Below are positions 1-5,286 of a DNA stretch of 6,606 nucleotides, piece by piece. The first letter of the stretch is position 1. Each line of letters starts with the position of its first letter. Under the pieces are notes generated by a model. The model was not told the origin of the DNA and did not search any database. It worked only from the letters and a program-made list of their open reading frames with translations. Source of the stretch: an uncultured bacterium (GTDB taxonomy: Bacteria; Pseudomonadota; Gammaproteobacteria; Burkholderiales; Burkholderiaceae_E); the NCBI GenBank assembly GCA_903864485.1, contig CAIPGD010000178.1, positions 1 to 6,606 on the forward strand, given 5' to 3'. A program made the position numbers and the translations under genes.

Positions 1-420
1 CGTGGCTTCTTGAATCATGTCGCGAACCACTTCCATGGCGTCATGCTGAATAATTCTCAGATTCGTCAACTGTTGATCTGCGATACGACGCAGCAAGGCC
101 CCGCAGCCGGCGGTGTAAACCTCAACGCCAATGAAGTCAGTTTCGGGGGAGGCGGCTGCAATCTGGGCGGTTGTTTCGCCCATGCCAAAACCAATCTCGA
201 GAACCCGCGGGGCCTTGCGGTCGAAGACCCTCTCAAGATCGAGTGGTTGGGGCTGCCAGGGCAATCCCCATTTCGGCATCCCCGTCTGCCAGGCTTCGCG
301 CTGGCTTGGCGTGAGGTGTCCGCTGCGGTGAACAAAACTCTTGATATGAGAGGCAGGCCCGCCGACCGGACTAACAGCCGGGTGCTGAAACGAACCCCCG
401 GGGCTCGTGCTAGGATCCAT
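1..420 (-). CDS. trmB: tRNA (guanine-N7)-methyltransferase, N-terminal part (cut by left edge)
   Basis: Reading the minus strand from the ATG at 420 gives 140 codons with no stop before the window edge. TrmB is the cytoplasmic SAM-dependent enzyme that makes m7G46 in the tRNA variable loop. The translation shows family hallmarks: SGHLTPSQREAW (about residues 33-44), the SAM-binding EIGFGMGETT (75-84), DFIGVEV (95-101), GALLRRI (107-113) and NLRIIQHDAMEVV (120-132). The sequence ends just before the expected catalytic FPDPW region; complete TrmB proteins are roughly 220-250 residues, so about 40% is missing to the left. The start is firm: the frame is closed upstream by TGA at 441-439 and no other start codon intervenes. 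The ribosome site is weak (GAG a few bases upstream). Odd point: VYTAGCG stands where many relatives have VHxPGVG. Divergent from the tRNA-Gly gene by only 7 bases. Confidence 0.95.
   Translation of the reverse strand, partial: MDPSTSPGGSFQHPAVSPVGGPASHIKSFVHRSGHLTPSQREAWQTGMPKWGLPWQPQPLDLERVFDRKAPRVLEIGFGMGETTAQIAAASPETDFIGVEVYTAGCGALLRRIADQQLTNLRIIQHDAMEVVRDMIQEAT
411..416 (+). promoter_or_regulatory. candidate extended -10 of the tRNA-Gly promoter, inside trmB
   Basis: TAGGAT at 411-416 matches the sigma-70 -10 consensus at 4 of 6 positions and is preceded by TGC, an extended -10 (TGN) element. It would start transcription near 422-424, about 5 bases before the mature tRNA end, with a GC-containing discriminator. 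No good -35 is visible at 16-18 bases; the region 385-393 (CTGAAACGA) is the only weak candidate. It lies within the first codons of trmB. Assigned by position and partial match only. Confidence 0.3.
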
Positions 421-427
421 CGCGCTC

Positions 428-501
428 GCGGGTGTAGTTCAATGGTAGAACGGCGGCTTCCCAAGCCTCAAGCGTGGGTTCGATTCCCATCACCCGCTCC
501 A
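428..501 (+). tRNA. tRNA-Gly, anticodon CCC
   Basis: A full cloverleaf can be folded. The acceptor stem GCGGGTG (428-434) pairs perfectly with CACCCGC (491-497), followed by discriminator T498 and an encoded CCA (499-501). The D stem is GTTC/GAAC with a GG-containing loop. The anticodon loop TTCCCAA (458-464) places CCC at 460-462, so it reads GGG glycine codons. The T arm is GTGGG-TTCGATT-CCCAT. U73 is the usual discriminator of bacterial glycine tRNAs. The four-base variable region AAGC (470-473) has a G at the position equivalent to 46, the TrmB target. The anticodon stem GCGGC/GCCTC has a C-U mismatch (454 with 468), equivalent to 28-42, leaving three pairs next to the loop and one outer pair. 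Overall sequence resembles E. coli glyU. Confidence 0.95.
442..471 (-). promoter_or_regulatory. candidate trmB promoter inside the tRNA gene
   Basis: On the minus strand TTGAGG (471-466), an 18-base spacer and TACCAT (447-442) form a sigma-70-like promoter, each hexamer matching 4 of 6 consensus bases. Transcription would begin around 434-436 and give a leader of roughly 15 bases before the trmB ATG at 420. The sequence is constrained by the tRNA it encodes on the other strand, so the match could be chance. Confidence 0.25.
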
Positions 502-512
502 GATTCACATCG

Positions 513-541
513 GCCCGCTGCGCGTTAGAGCGGCAGCGGGC
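513..541. terminator. GC-rich hairpin between tRNA-Gly and the convergent regulator
   Basis: GCCCGCTGC (513-521) is perfectly complementary to GCAGCGGGC (533-541), giving a 9-bp stem around an 11-base loop. It begins 11 bases after the tRNA CCA and lies 34 bases beyond the stop of the regulator on the opposite strand. The position suits a shared terminator or a stem limiting tRNA 3' processing. Neither side has a T tract, so it is not a textbook intrinsic terminator. Confidence 0.4.
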
Positions 542-575
542 GTGCACAGGATTCGGTTGCCCTCAGGCGCTAAGC

Positions 576-962
576 TTAGTCGCGCGGCTTGAGCGCGTTC
601 TCGAGCTTGGTCGACATCTTGTTGTAGGCCGAGCGGGCGGGCTGGGCCAGGATCACACGCTTGCGACGGCCGTCGGTGGGTTCTGGCAACAGCGTCAGCC
701 ATCCCATTTGGACGAGCGCAGACAGGCGGCCGTGCAGGTTTGCCACGCTGCCGAGGTCGCGGTGGCGAATGACGTCGGCCACGAAAATCTCCCGCTCTTC
801 GAGTTCGGCTCGAGCGACGAACTCCAGAATGTTCTTGGAGGTTGGATCAAGTGTGTCAAATCCCGTCGACTCTTCGACAGTCGCGATGACATTTTTGACG
901 CGGAACAGAAAATCTTTCAGTTCGGTATTTGAGGCCAATTTGCTCGCCTTGGTTGTAATCAA
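576..962 (-). CDS. winged-helix (MarR-like) transcriptional regulator
   Basis: A 128-residue soluble protein. The segment LDPTSKNILEFVARAE (39-54) reads as the first domain helix. Residues about 58-89 fit a helix-turn-helix ending SALVQMGWL, and LLPEPTDGRRKRVILA (91-106) is a typical winged-helix beta-hairpin of the DxRRKRVxL kind seen in MarR-type proteins, followed by a C-terminal helix. It therefore probably binds DNA as a dimer; ligand and targets are unknown. The start is uncertain: the longest frame begins with TTG at 962, a TAG closes the frame at 986-984, no ATG is available near the N-terminus and no clear Shine-Dalgarno precedes it. A minus-strand TACAAT at 981-976 could be a -10, which would make the message nearly leaderless. 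It lies 139 bases after the receptor gene on the same strand, so it may be the last gene of that operon or a separate unit. Confidence 0.8.
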   Translation of the reverse strand: MITTKASKLASNTELKDFLFRVKNVIATVEESTGFDTLDPTSKNILEFVARAELEEREIFVADVIRHRDLGSVANLHGRLSALVQMGWLTLLPEPTDGRRKRVILAQPARSAYNKMSTKLENALKPRD

Positions 963-1101
963 AGTAGATGGGGAATTGTAAGGCTATTTTGAATGGGTTT
1001 TGGCGCCCCATGCATGAACGACGTCACTCCGCGGCAACATCGGGGGCACTCGAGCCACGAATAGTTCCATTCTATAGGACCGTTCAGTTCGCCGCGATCG
1101 A

Positions 1102-2121
1102 TCATCCGCTCACATTGATGCCCTTTTCGCGTATGAGTTTTTCCCATTTCGCGAGATCAGACTGCAGGAAGCGGGCAAAGTCTTCTTCAGAACCGGCGGG
1201 TGCAGGGTCACTGCCACGGTCCAGCATGTCTTTGCGAACTTTAGGATGTTGCAAAGCCTTGTTGAATGCGGCGTTTATTTGCTGGGCCAATGCCGGTGGC
1301 ATCCGGGCTGGACCCAGCACGCCGAACCAGCCGATCGACTCGTAGCCCGCCAAGCCGGACTCAGCGACGGTGGGCAATTCGGGTAGGGCAACCGACCTCC
1401 GGGCACTAGTGACGGCCAGTGCCCGCAGCTTGCTGCCTTGCACATTCGGCATCACAGTCTGGGCGGGCGCGAACATCAGATTGATATGTCCGGCCAGAAG
1501 ATCCGTCAGCGCCTGACCGGTGCCCTTGTATGGGATGTGCTGCAGGTCCAGATGAGAAAGCGCCTTGAAGAGCTCTCCGCTCAGATGCGAGGCAGAGCCC
1601 GCGCCCGAGGACCCAAACCGCAGGTCGCCCGGATGAGATCTGGCGTAGGTCAAGAGTTCGGCGATGGTTCGCACGGGGATGCTGGGGTGCACGGTCACCA
1701 CATAGGGCGAGGCGGACACGAGTGCAATCGGTGTGAACTGGGCGAGGTTGCGCTCGTTCAAAACCGCGGTCGATCCCATCATCAGGGTGTAACCGTCGGG
1801 GGGTGATTTGCTGACCAGGTCGCCACCGATTTGCCCGGCGGCCCCCGGCTTGTTTTCGATGATCAAGGGCTGCGCCCAGATCTCGGTCAAGATCGGCGCG
1901 AGTTGCCGGATCAAGGTGTCGGCGCCACCGCCCGGTGGGAACGGGACGATGACGCGAACGGGTTTGACTGGAAAGTTGCGCGCGGCGTCTTGCGCCCAGG
2001 CGGGGTCGGATTGCACCCCGAAGCCGGCGAGAGCTGAGAGTGCCGTGAGCCCTATTGTGCTGAGTGCACGACGGCGATCGGTCCGGTTGGATTCCAACTG
2101 ATGCGTGGATTTTGGTTGCAC
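1102..2121 (-). CDS. Bug/TctC-family tripartite tricarboxylate transporter substrate-binding protein
   Basis: A 339-residue exported solute-binding protein. The N-terminus has arginines 16-18 (TDRRRALSTIG), a hydrophobic stretch to about residue 36 and a likely signal peptidase site after AWA (residue 43), so export may be by Tat or Sec. The mature part has the family motifs: VRVIVPFPPGGGADTLIRQLA (55-75), IENKPGAAGQIGGDLVSKSPPDGYTL (88-113), SHLSGELFK (178-186), HIPYKGTGQALTDLLAGHI (195-213), RALAVTSARR (233-242), LPTVAESG (249-256) and a C-terminal EDFARFLQSDLAKWEKLI. Such proteins usually bind carboxylates in the periplasm for a TctAB permease, which is not in this window. The segment MGSTAVLNERNLAQFTPIAL is about ten residues shorter than the usual version, lacking the LPYDPVKDF-like stretch. 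GTG at 2121 is chosen because it follows the upstream stop by one base and is preceded by GGGG at proper spacing; a longer frame from 2181 would overlap the hydrolase. Confidence 0.93.
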   Translation of the reverse strand: MQPKSTHQLESNRTDRRRALSTIGLTALSALAGFGVQSDPAWAQDAARNFPVKPVRVIVPFPPGGGADTLIRQLAPILTEIWAQPLIIENKPGAAGQIGGDLVSKSPPDGYTLMMGSTAVLNERNLAQFTPIALVSASPYVVTVHPSIPVRTIAELLTYARSHPGDLRFGSSGAGSASHLSGELFKALSHLDLQHIPYKGTGQALTDLLAGHINLMFAPAQTVMPNVQGSKLRALAVTSARRSVALPELPTVAESGLAGYESIGWFGVLGPARMPPALAQQINAAFNKALQHPKVRKDMLDRGSDPAPAGSEEDFARFLQSDLAKWEKLIREKGINVSG

Positions 2122-2130
2122 CTTAACCCC
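2122..2130 (-). promoter_or_regulatory. Shine-Dalgarno and coupling junction for the receptor gene
   Basis: GGGG (2130-2127) lies five bases before the GTG start at 2121 and within the last codons of the hydrolase, whose TAA occupies 2125-2123. Stop and start are separated by one base. This arrangement decides the GTG start and suggests translational coupling. Confidence 0.55.
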
Positions 2131-3097
2131 GCGCTGGAATGCTTGGATCAAGGGCCACTGAACCAGGGCCGATTGGATCAATGATTCGATTCCGAAGAGT
2201 CATGACTCCTTCGATGCTGCATTCCACAACATCACCCGGTTTTAGAAAGAGTTCGGCCGCATTGTCTTTGCCGACCGCGACGCCTCCAGGGGCTCCGGTT
2301 GAAAACATGTCGCCGGGTTCGATCGGAATAAACCTGGAGAAGTGTTCAAGGATGTCCGGGAGCTTCCAGATTTGCTCCTCGGTGTTCACCCGCATCCGTT
2401 CTTCACCATTGACCTGGCAGGTCAGCCACAGGTCATAGGGGTTTGCGATCTCGTCGATCGTGATGATTTCGGGTCCGAGTGGACCAAACCCGGGAATGTT
2501 CTTGGCGGTCCAGAACCTCGAGCCGGACGCGACTTCTCGTTGTTGCAGATCGCGGCACGTCAGGTCATTTAGGACGGTGACTCCAGCGACGTAGTCAAAC
2601 GCTTCGGCTTTGGTGACACCGAGGGCCCGCTTGCCGATGACGAAAACCAGTTCGGGTTCGTAATCGAGGCGAGTAATACCGGCGGGGCGGGAGATCGTGG
2701 CTTCATGCCCAACGAGACAACTGTTGAGCTTGATAAATCCAGTGGGCTCCTCGGGGATCTCTTTGATCAACTGGGTTCGAGTGAGTTCCTCAAGGTGCTT
2801 GCGGTAGTTTTTACCGACACAGAGAAACTTGTCCGCGTCCATCATGGGCGGCAGAAATTCAATTTCCTCAATCGGCAGGAGGCTCGATTCGGTGGCCTCG
2901 TCGACCCACCGGCGCGCGGTTGTCAGGGCGGGCTCGCCAGCACGAAAGAAGGCTTTCATGGTGCGCGGGAATTGAGATTTCCCGGTTCGTGCCGCGGCTT
3001 CTTCGAAGCGGAGTACGCCTCCGCCGGTCGAATTGGGGATTCGGCAACCAATTTCGATTTGGTTGGTTTGGCGGTTCAGAAAAGTAATCAGACGCAT
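2123..3097 (-). CDS. fumarylacetoacetate hydrolase (FAH) family protein
   Basis: A 324-residue cytoplasmic enzyme. After an N-terminal domain of about 85 residues, the catalytic FAH fold begins with KFLCVGKNYRKHLEE (90-104). The expected metal ligands are visible as E147 and E149 in DYEPELVFVIGK and D178 in VLNDLTCRDLQ. Further conserved pieces are AKNIPGFGPLGP (198-209), MFSTGAPGGVAVG (264-276) and LKPGDVVECSIEGVMTLRNRI (285-305). The family cleaves C-C bonds of beta-diketo or 2-oxo acids, or isomerises or decarboxylates related compounds, with a bound Mg or Mn; the exact substrate cannot be read from the sequence. The ATG at 3097 starts a normal family N-terminus (MRLITFLN); the frame stays open further upstream but that part runs antisense into the membrane synthase. 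No good ribosome site precedes it. It is the first gene of the probable operon with the Bug receptor, which suggests uptake plus breakdown of one organic acid. Confidence 0.92.
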   Translation of the reverse strand: MRLITFLNRQTNQIEIGCRIPNSTGGGVLRFEEAAARTGKSQFPRTMKAFFRAGEPALTTARRWVDEATESSLLPIEEIEFLPPMMDADKFLCVGKNYRKHLEELTRTQLIKEIPEEPTGFIKLNSCLVGHEATISRPAGITRLDYEPELVFVIGKRALGVTKAEAFDYVAGVTVLNDLTCRDLQQREVASGSRFWTAKNIPGFGPLGPEIITIDEIANPYDLWLTCQVNGEERMRVNTEEQIWKLPDILEHFSRFIPIEPGDMFSTGAPGGVAVGKDNAAELFLKPGDVVECSIEGVMTLRNRIIDPIGPGSVALDPSIPARG

Positions 3098-3175
3098 GGC
3101 GAAGGGTTTGGATGGTTTGTGAATGTCGGTACTGTAGCGCCCGTGCGCACTAGACAGATTTTGGAAACCGATTTC
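3098..3175. promoter_or_regulatory. short divergent intergenic region with GTGCGCAC palindrome
   Basis: These 78 bases must carry the start signals of the minus-strand hydrolase operon and the plus-strand membrane synthase. An 8-bp perfect palindrome, GTGCGCAC, lies at 3143-3150 and could be a half-site or core of an operator. TACAGT on the minus strand (3135-3130) resembles a -10 without a good -35. No promoter is convincing on either strand. Confidence 0.3.
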
Positions 3176-5203
3176 ATGCCCCTTTTTGCAATCACCGTTT
3201 TTCTTTCGGCCTTCCTGCTCTTTCAGGTCCAGCCGATCGTGGCCAAGATGATCCTGCCCTGGTTTGGCGGTTCCTCGTCGGTCTGGAGCGTGTGCATGGT
3301 GTTCTTTCAGGTTGAACTTCTGCTCGGCTACGCCTACGTCCATTTTCTGCATTCAACCTTAAGCCTGCGGCGGCAACTGCAGACCCACGCGGGCTTGCTC
3401 CTGATCAGTTTGATTGCGCTCCCGGTCGCAGCAAATCCCGACTGGAAGGGAACGGCCCTCGCGCATCCGTCGCTCAATGTTCTCGCAGTCCTGGCGACGG
3501 CAGTGGGTGCGCCCTATCTCTTACTTTCAACCACGGGGCCATTGATGCAAGCCTGGTTGGCGCGAGCGGCGGACGCCGGGGGAGTGCAGGCGCAACCCTA
3601 TCGCCTGTACGCCTTGTCGAATTTGGCCTCCATGCTGGCTTTGCTCACTTATCCGGTGCTTGTCGAGCCGCGTTGGGCGGTGCAGTTGCAGGCGAGTTTC
3701 TGGTCGCTGGGATACGCAGCGTTCGTGTTGGCGTGCCTCGGCGTGGTTGCGTTCACCTGGAAAAAGATTCCAGGAACGCTTGACCCGCAGCTTCCCCAGG
3801 CTGCGCCAACTTCGGCCAAGGCGCCGAGTTGGGGCGATTGTCTGTTGTGGCTGGGGCTCGCGGCGACGGCTTCCATCCTGTTGCTGGCGCTCACCCGGCA
3901 CATGACCCAGGACGTTGCCCCCGTGCCCTTCCTTTGGGTCCTGCCGCTCGGCATCTACCTGCTCAGTTTCATCCTTTGCTTCGATGCGCCGCAGTTCTAT
4001 CTGCGCCCGATGTACCTGATCTCGTTGCCGTTCGCCTTGATCTGGCTCGATCGCGTTGTGGATATGGTCGGAATGAGCGCGCCCATTCTCGTGGCGCTAC
4101 TGAGCATTAGTCTTTTTATTTTTTGTATGGTCTGTCATGGCGAATTGGTCCGGCGCAAACCGCCTGTCCAGCACCTCACTCTTTTTTATCTCATGATCTC
4201 CCTGGGGGGGGCGCTTGGCGGCCTGCTGGTCGGTCTTGTTGCGCCTGCTGTATTCAACGCGTATTTCGAGCTTCCGATCGGTCTCTTTCTGATGGCGGCC
4301 TTGGTGGTCATCCTGCTCTGGCGCGAATACCGGCTACCGACGCGAACGCTGCTGGTGGTTGCGTTGGTCGTCTACGGTGTGCGCCTGGGCACGATTTCGA
4401 CGGGTTATGTCGAGGGCTATCGGGTCGTTGTTCGGAATTTTTACGGTCAACTCCGCATCGAAGACCGGGAGGATCAGGTGCTCGGGCCGGTTCGGGCGAT
4501 GTTTCATGGCCGAATCATTCACGGCGAAGAAGCCTTGGCACCAACATTCCAGAACCAGCCCACCTCGTACTATTGTGTTGGATCAGGCATTGAACGGGTC
4601 ATTCGGTCGTTGCCGATCGAGCCCGCACGAAAAATTGGTGTGATCGGCCTGGGCGCCGGGACTCTTGCGGCCTACGGGCGCACGGGCGATGTCATGCGCA
4701 TTTATGAGATCAATGAGCAGGTACTCGATCTGGCGCGGACCGAGTTCAACTATCTGAAACGAAGTCAGGCTGAGGTTGTGCCGGTGCTGGGCGACGGGCG
4801 ATTGATGTTGGAGCGGGAGCCATCGCAACAGTTTGATCTGCTCGTACTCGATGCGTTTTCGGGCGACTCGATCCCAACCCACCTGGTCACCCTTGAGGCG
4901 ATCGAAATCTACCTGCGCCATTTAAAGCCAGGCGGCATTTTGGCGTTTCACACCACCAACACGTATCTCGATTTGCGTCCAGTCATGGCCGCGGCGGCAC
5001 AGGCGTTTGATCGAAGCGCACTTGCGTATACGTGGATTCCCGATGCGCAGTTCCCGTTGTGCCGGCGCTCGGAGTGGACGGTACTGCAACCTACGACAAC
5101 TGCTGGGTCGCCATCGGTTTCCGACTGGGAGCGGTTGCCGGTTAAAGCCAATTTCAAGCCTTGGACTGATAGTTATTCGAATCTGTTGGGAATTTTGCGC
5201 TGA
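3176..5203 (+). CDS. integral-membrane spermidine synthase-like protein (fused membrane/aminopropyltransferase-like domains)
   Basis: A 675-residue protein in two halves. Residues 1 to about 415 are strongly hydrophobic with roughly ten predicted membrane segments and family sequences such as FQVQPIVAKMILPWFGG (16-32), GAPYLLLSTTGPL (111-123), LTRHMTQDVAPVPFLWVLPL (239-258), CHGELVRRKPP (320-330) and SLGGALGGLLVGLVAP (342-357). Residues about 420-640 are a Rossmann fold like spermidine synthase: SYYCVGSGIERVI (464-476), VIGLGAGTLAAYG (489-501), YEINEQVLDLA (510-520), LGDGRLMLE (538-546), LDAFSGDSIPTHL (558-570), LRHLKPGGILAFHTTN (580-595) and a C-terminal WTDSYSNLL. The usual GGGDG motif is GLGAG, so the aspartate is alanine, but acidic residues E511, D540, D559 and D564 remain. 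The substrate is unknown; true spermidine synthesis is doubtful. ATG 3176 begins at the family N-terminus although the frame is open from 2705; TTG 3161 is an alternative. No strong ribosome site is seen. Confidence 0.9.
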   Translation: MPLFAITVFLSAFLLFQVQPIVAKMILPWFGGSSSVWSVCMVFFQVELLLGYAYVHFLHSTLSLRRQLQTHAGLLLISLIALPVAANPDWKGTALAHPSLNVLAVLATAVGAPYLLLSTTGPLMQAWLARAADAGGVQAQPYRLYALSNLASMLALLTYPVLVEPRWAVQLQASFWSLGYAAFVLACLGVVAFTWKKIPGTLDPQLPQAAPTSAKAPSWGDCLLWLGLAATASILLLALTRHMTQDVAPVPFLWVLPLGIYLLSFILCFDAPQFYLRPMYLISLPFALIWLDRVVDMVGMSAPILVALLSISLFIFCMVCHGELVRRKPPVQHLTLFYLMISLGGALGGLLVGLVAPAVFNAYFELPIGLFLMAALVVILLWREYRLPTRTLLVVALVVYGVRLGTISTGYVEGYRVVVRNFYGQLRIEDREDQVLGPVRAMFHGRIIHGEEALAPTFQNQPTSYYCVGSGIERVIRSLPIEPARKIGVIGLGAGTLAAYGRTGDVMRIYEINEQVLDLARTEFNYLKRSQAEVVPVLGDGRLMLEREPSQQFDLLVLDAFSGDSIPTHLVTLEAIEIYLRHLKPGGILAFHTTNTYLDLRPVMAAAAQAFDRSALAYTWIPDAQFPLCRRSEWTVLQPTTTAGSPSVSDWERLPVKANFKPWTDSYSNLLGILR

Positions 5204-5227
5204 GGCCTTGATATGACCTCGCGTCGC

Positions 5228-5255
5228 TAAATCAATGTGCTTATAGCGCCGTTCT
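5228..5255 (+). promoter_or_regulatory. weak sigma-28-like promoter upstream of the fliK-like gene
   Basis: TAAA at 5228-5231 and GCCGTTCT at 5248-5255 resemble the flagellar sigma-28 elements TAAA and GCCGATAA (the second matches 5 of 8), separated by 16 bases rather than the usual 15. It lies about 30 bases before the start codon of a flagellar gene, which is why it is worth recording. A sigma-70-like alternative is TTGATA (5208-5213) with ATCAAT 17 bases on, a weak -10. Confidence 0.3.
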
Positions 5256-5268
5256 AAGAGTTGAACTG

Positions 5269-5274
5269 AAGGAG
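5269..5274 (+). promoter_or_regulatory. Shine-Dalgarno AAGGAG with long spacing
   Basis: AAGGAG (5269-5274) is a strong ribosome site but lies 12 bases before the ATG at 5287, longer than the usual 5-9. No start codon exists at the optimal distance, so the ATG at 5287 remains the best start. Confidence 0.5.
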
Positions 5275-5286
5275 TTCTCGACTCCG

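Noticed and set aside
10..528. 172-codon plus-strand open frame over trmB and the tRNA
   Set aside because: It is antisense to clear trmB sequence and reads through the tRNA gene; its product shows no recognisable domain.
513..541. Hairpin as part of an attachment site or integron element beside the tRNA
   Set aside because: There is no integrase, no duplicated tRNA 3' end and no second recombination site in the window; a terminator or processing stem is simpler.
959..1147. 62-residue minus-strand frame with a CPRCC motif, possible small zinc-binding protein
   Set aside because: It overlaps the end of the Bug receptor out of frame, has no ribosome site, and its cysteine pattern (one early Cys, then CPRCC) is not a recognisable zinc ribbon.
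2705..3175. N-terminal extension of the membrane synthase frame by 157 codons
   Set aside because: It is antisense to the conserved FAH enzyme and unlike the family, whose N-terminus matches MPLFAITVFL at 3176.
3098..3352. N-terminal extension of the FAH hydrolase by 85 codons
   Set aside because: It is highly charged, antisense to the membrane synthase, and the family N-terminus starts at MRLITFLN (3097).
3527..3954. Minus-strand frames of about 100-124 codons inside the membrane synthase
   Set aside because: Typical shadow frames of a GC-rich gene; low-complexity products and no start signals.
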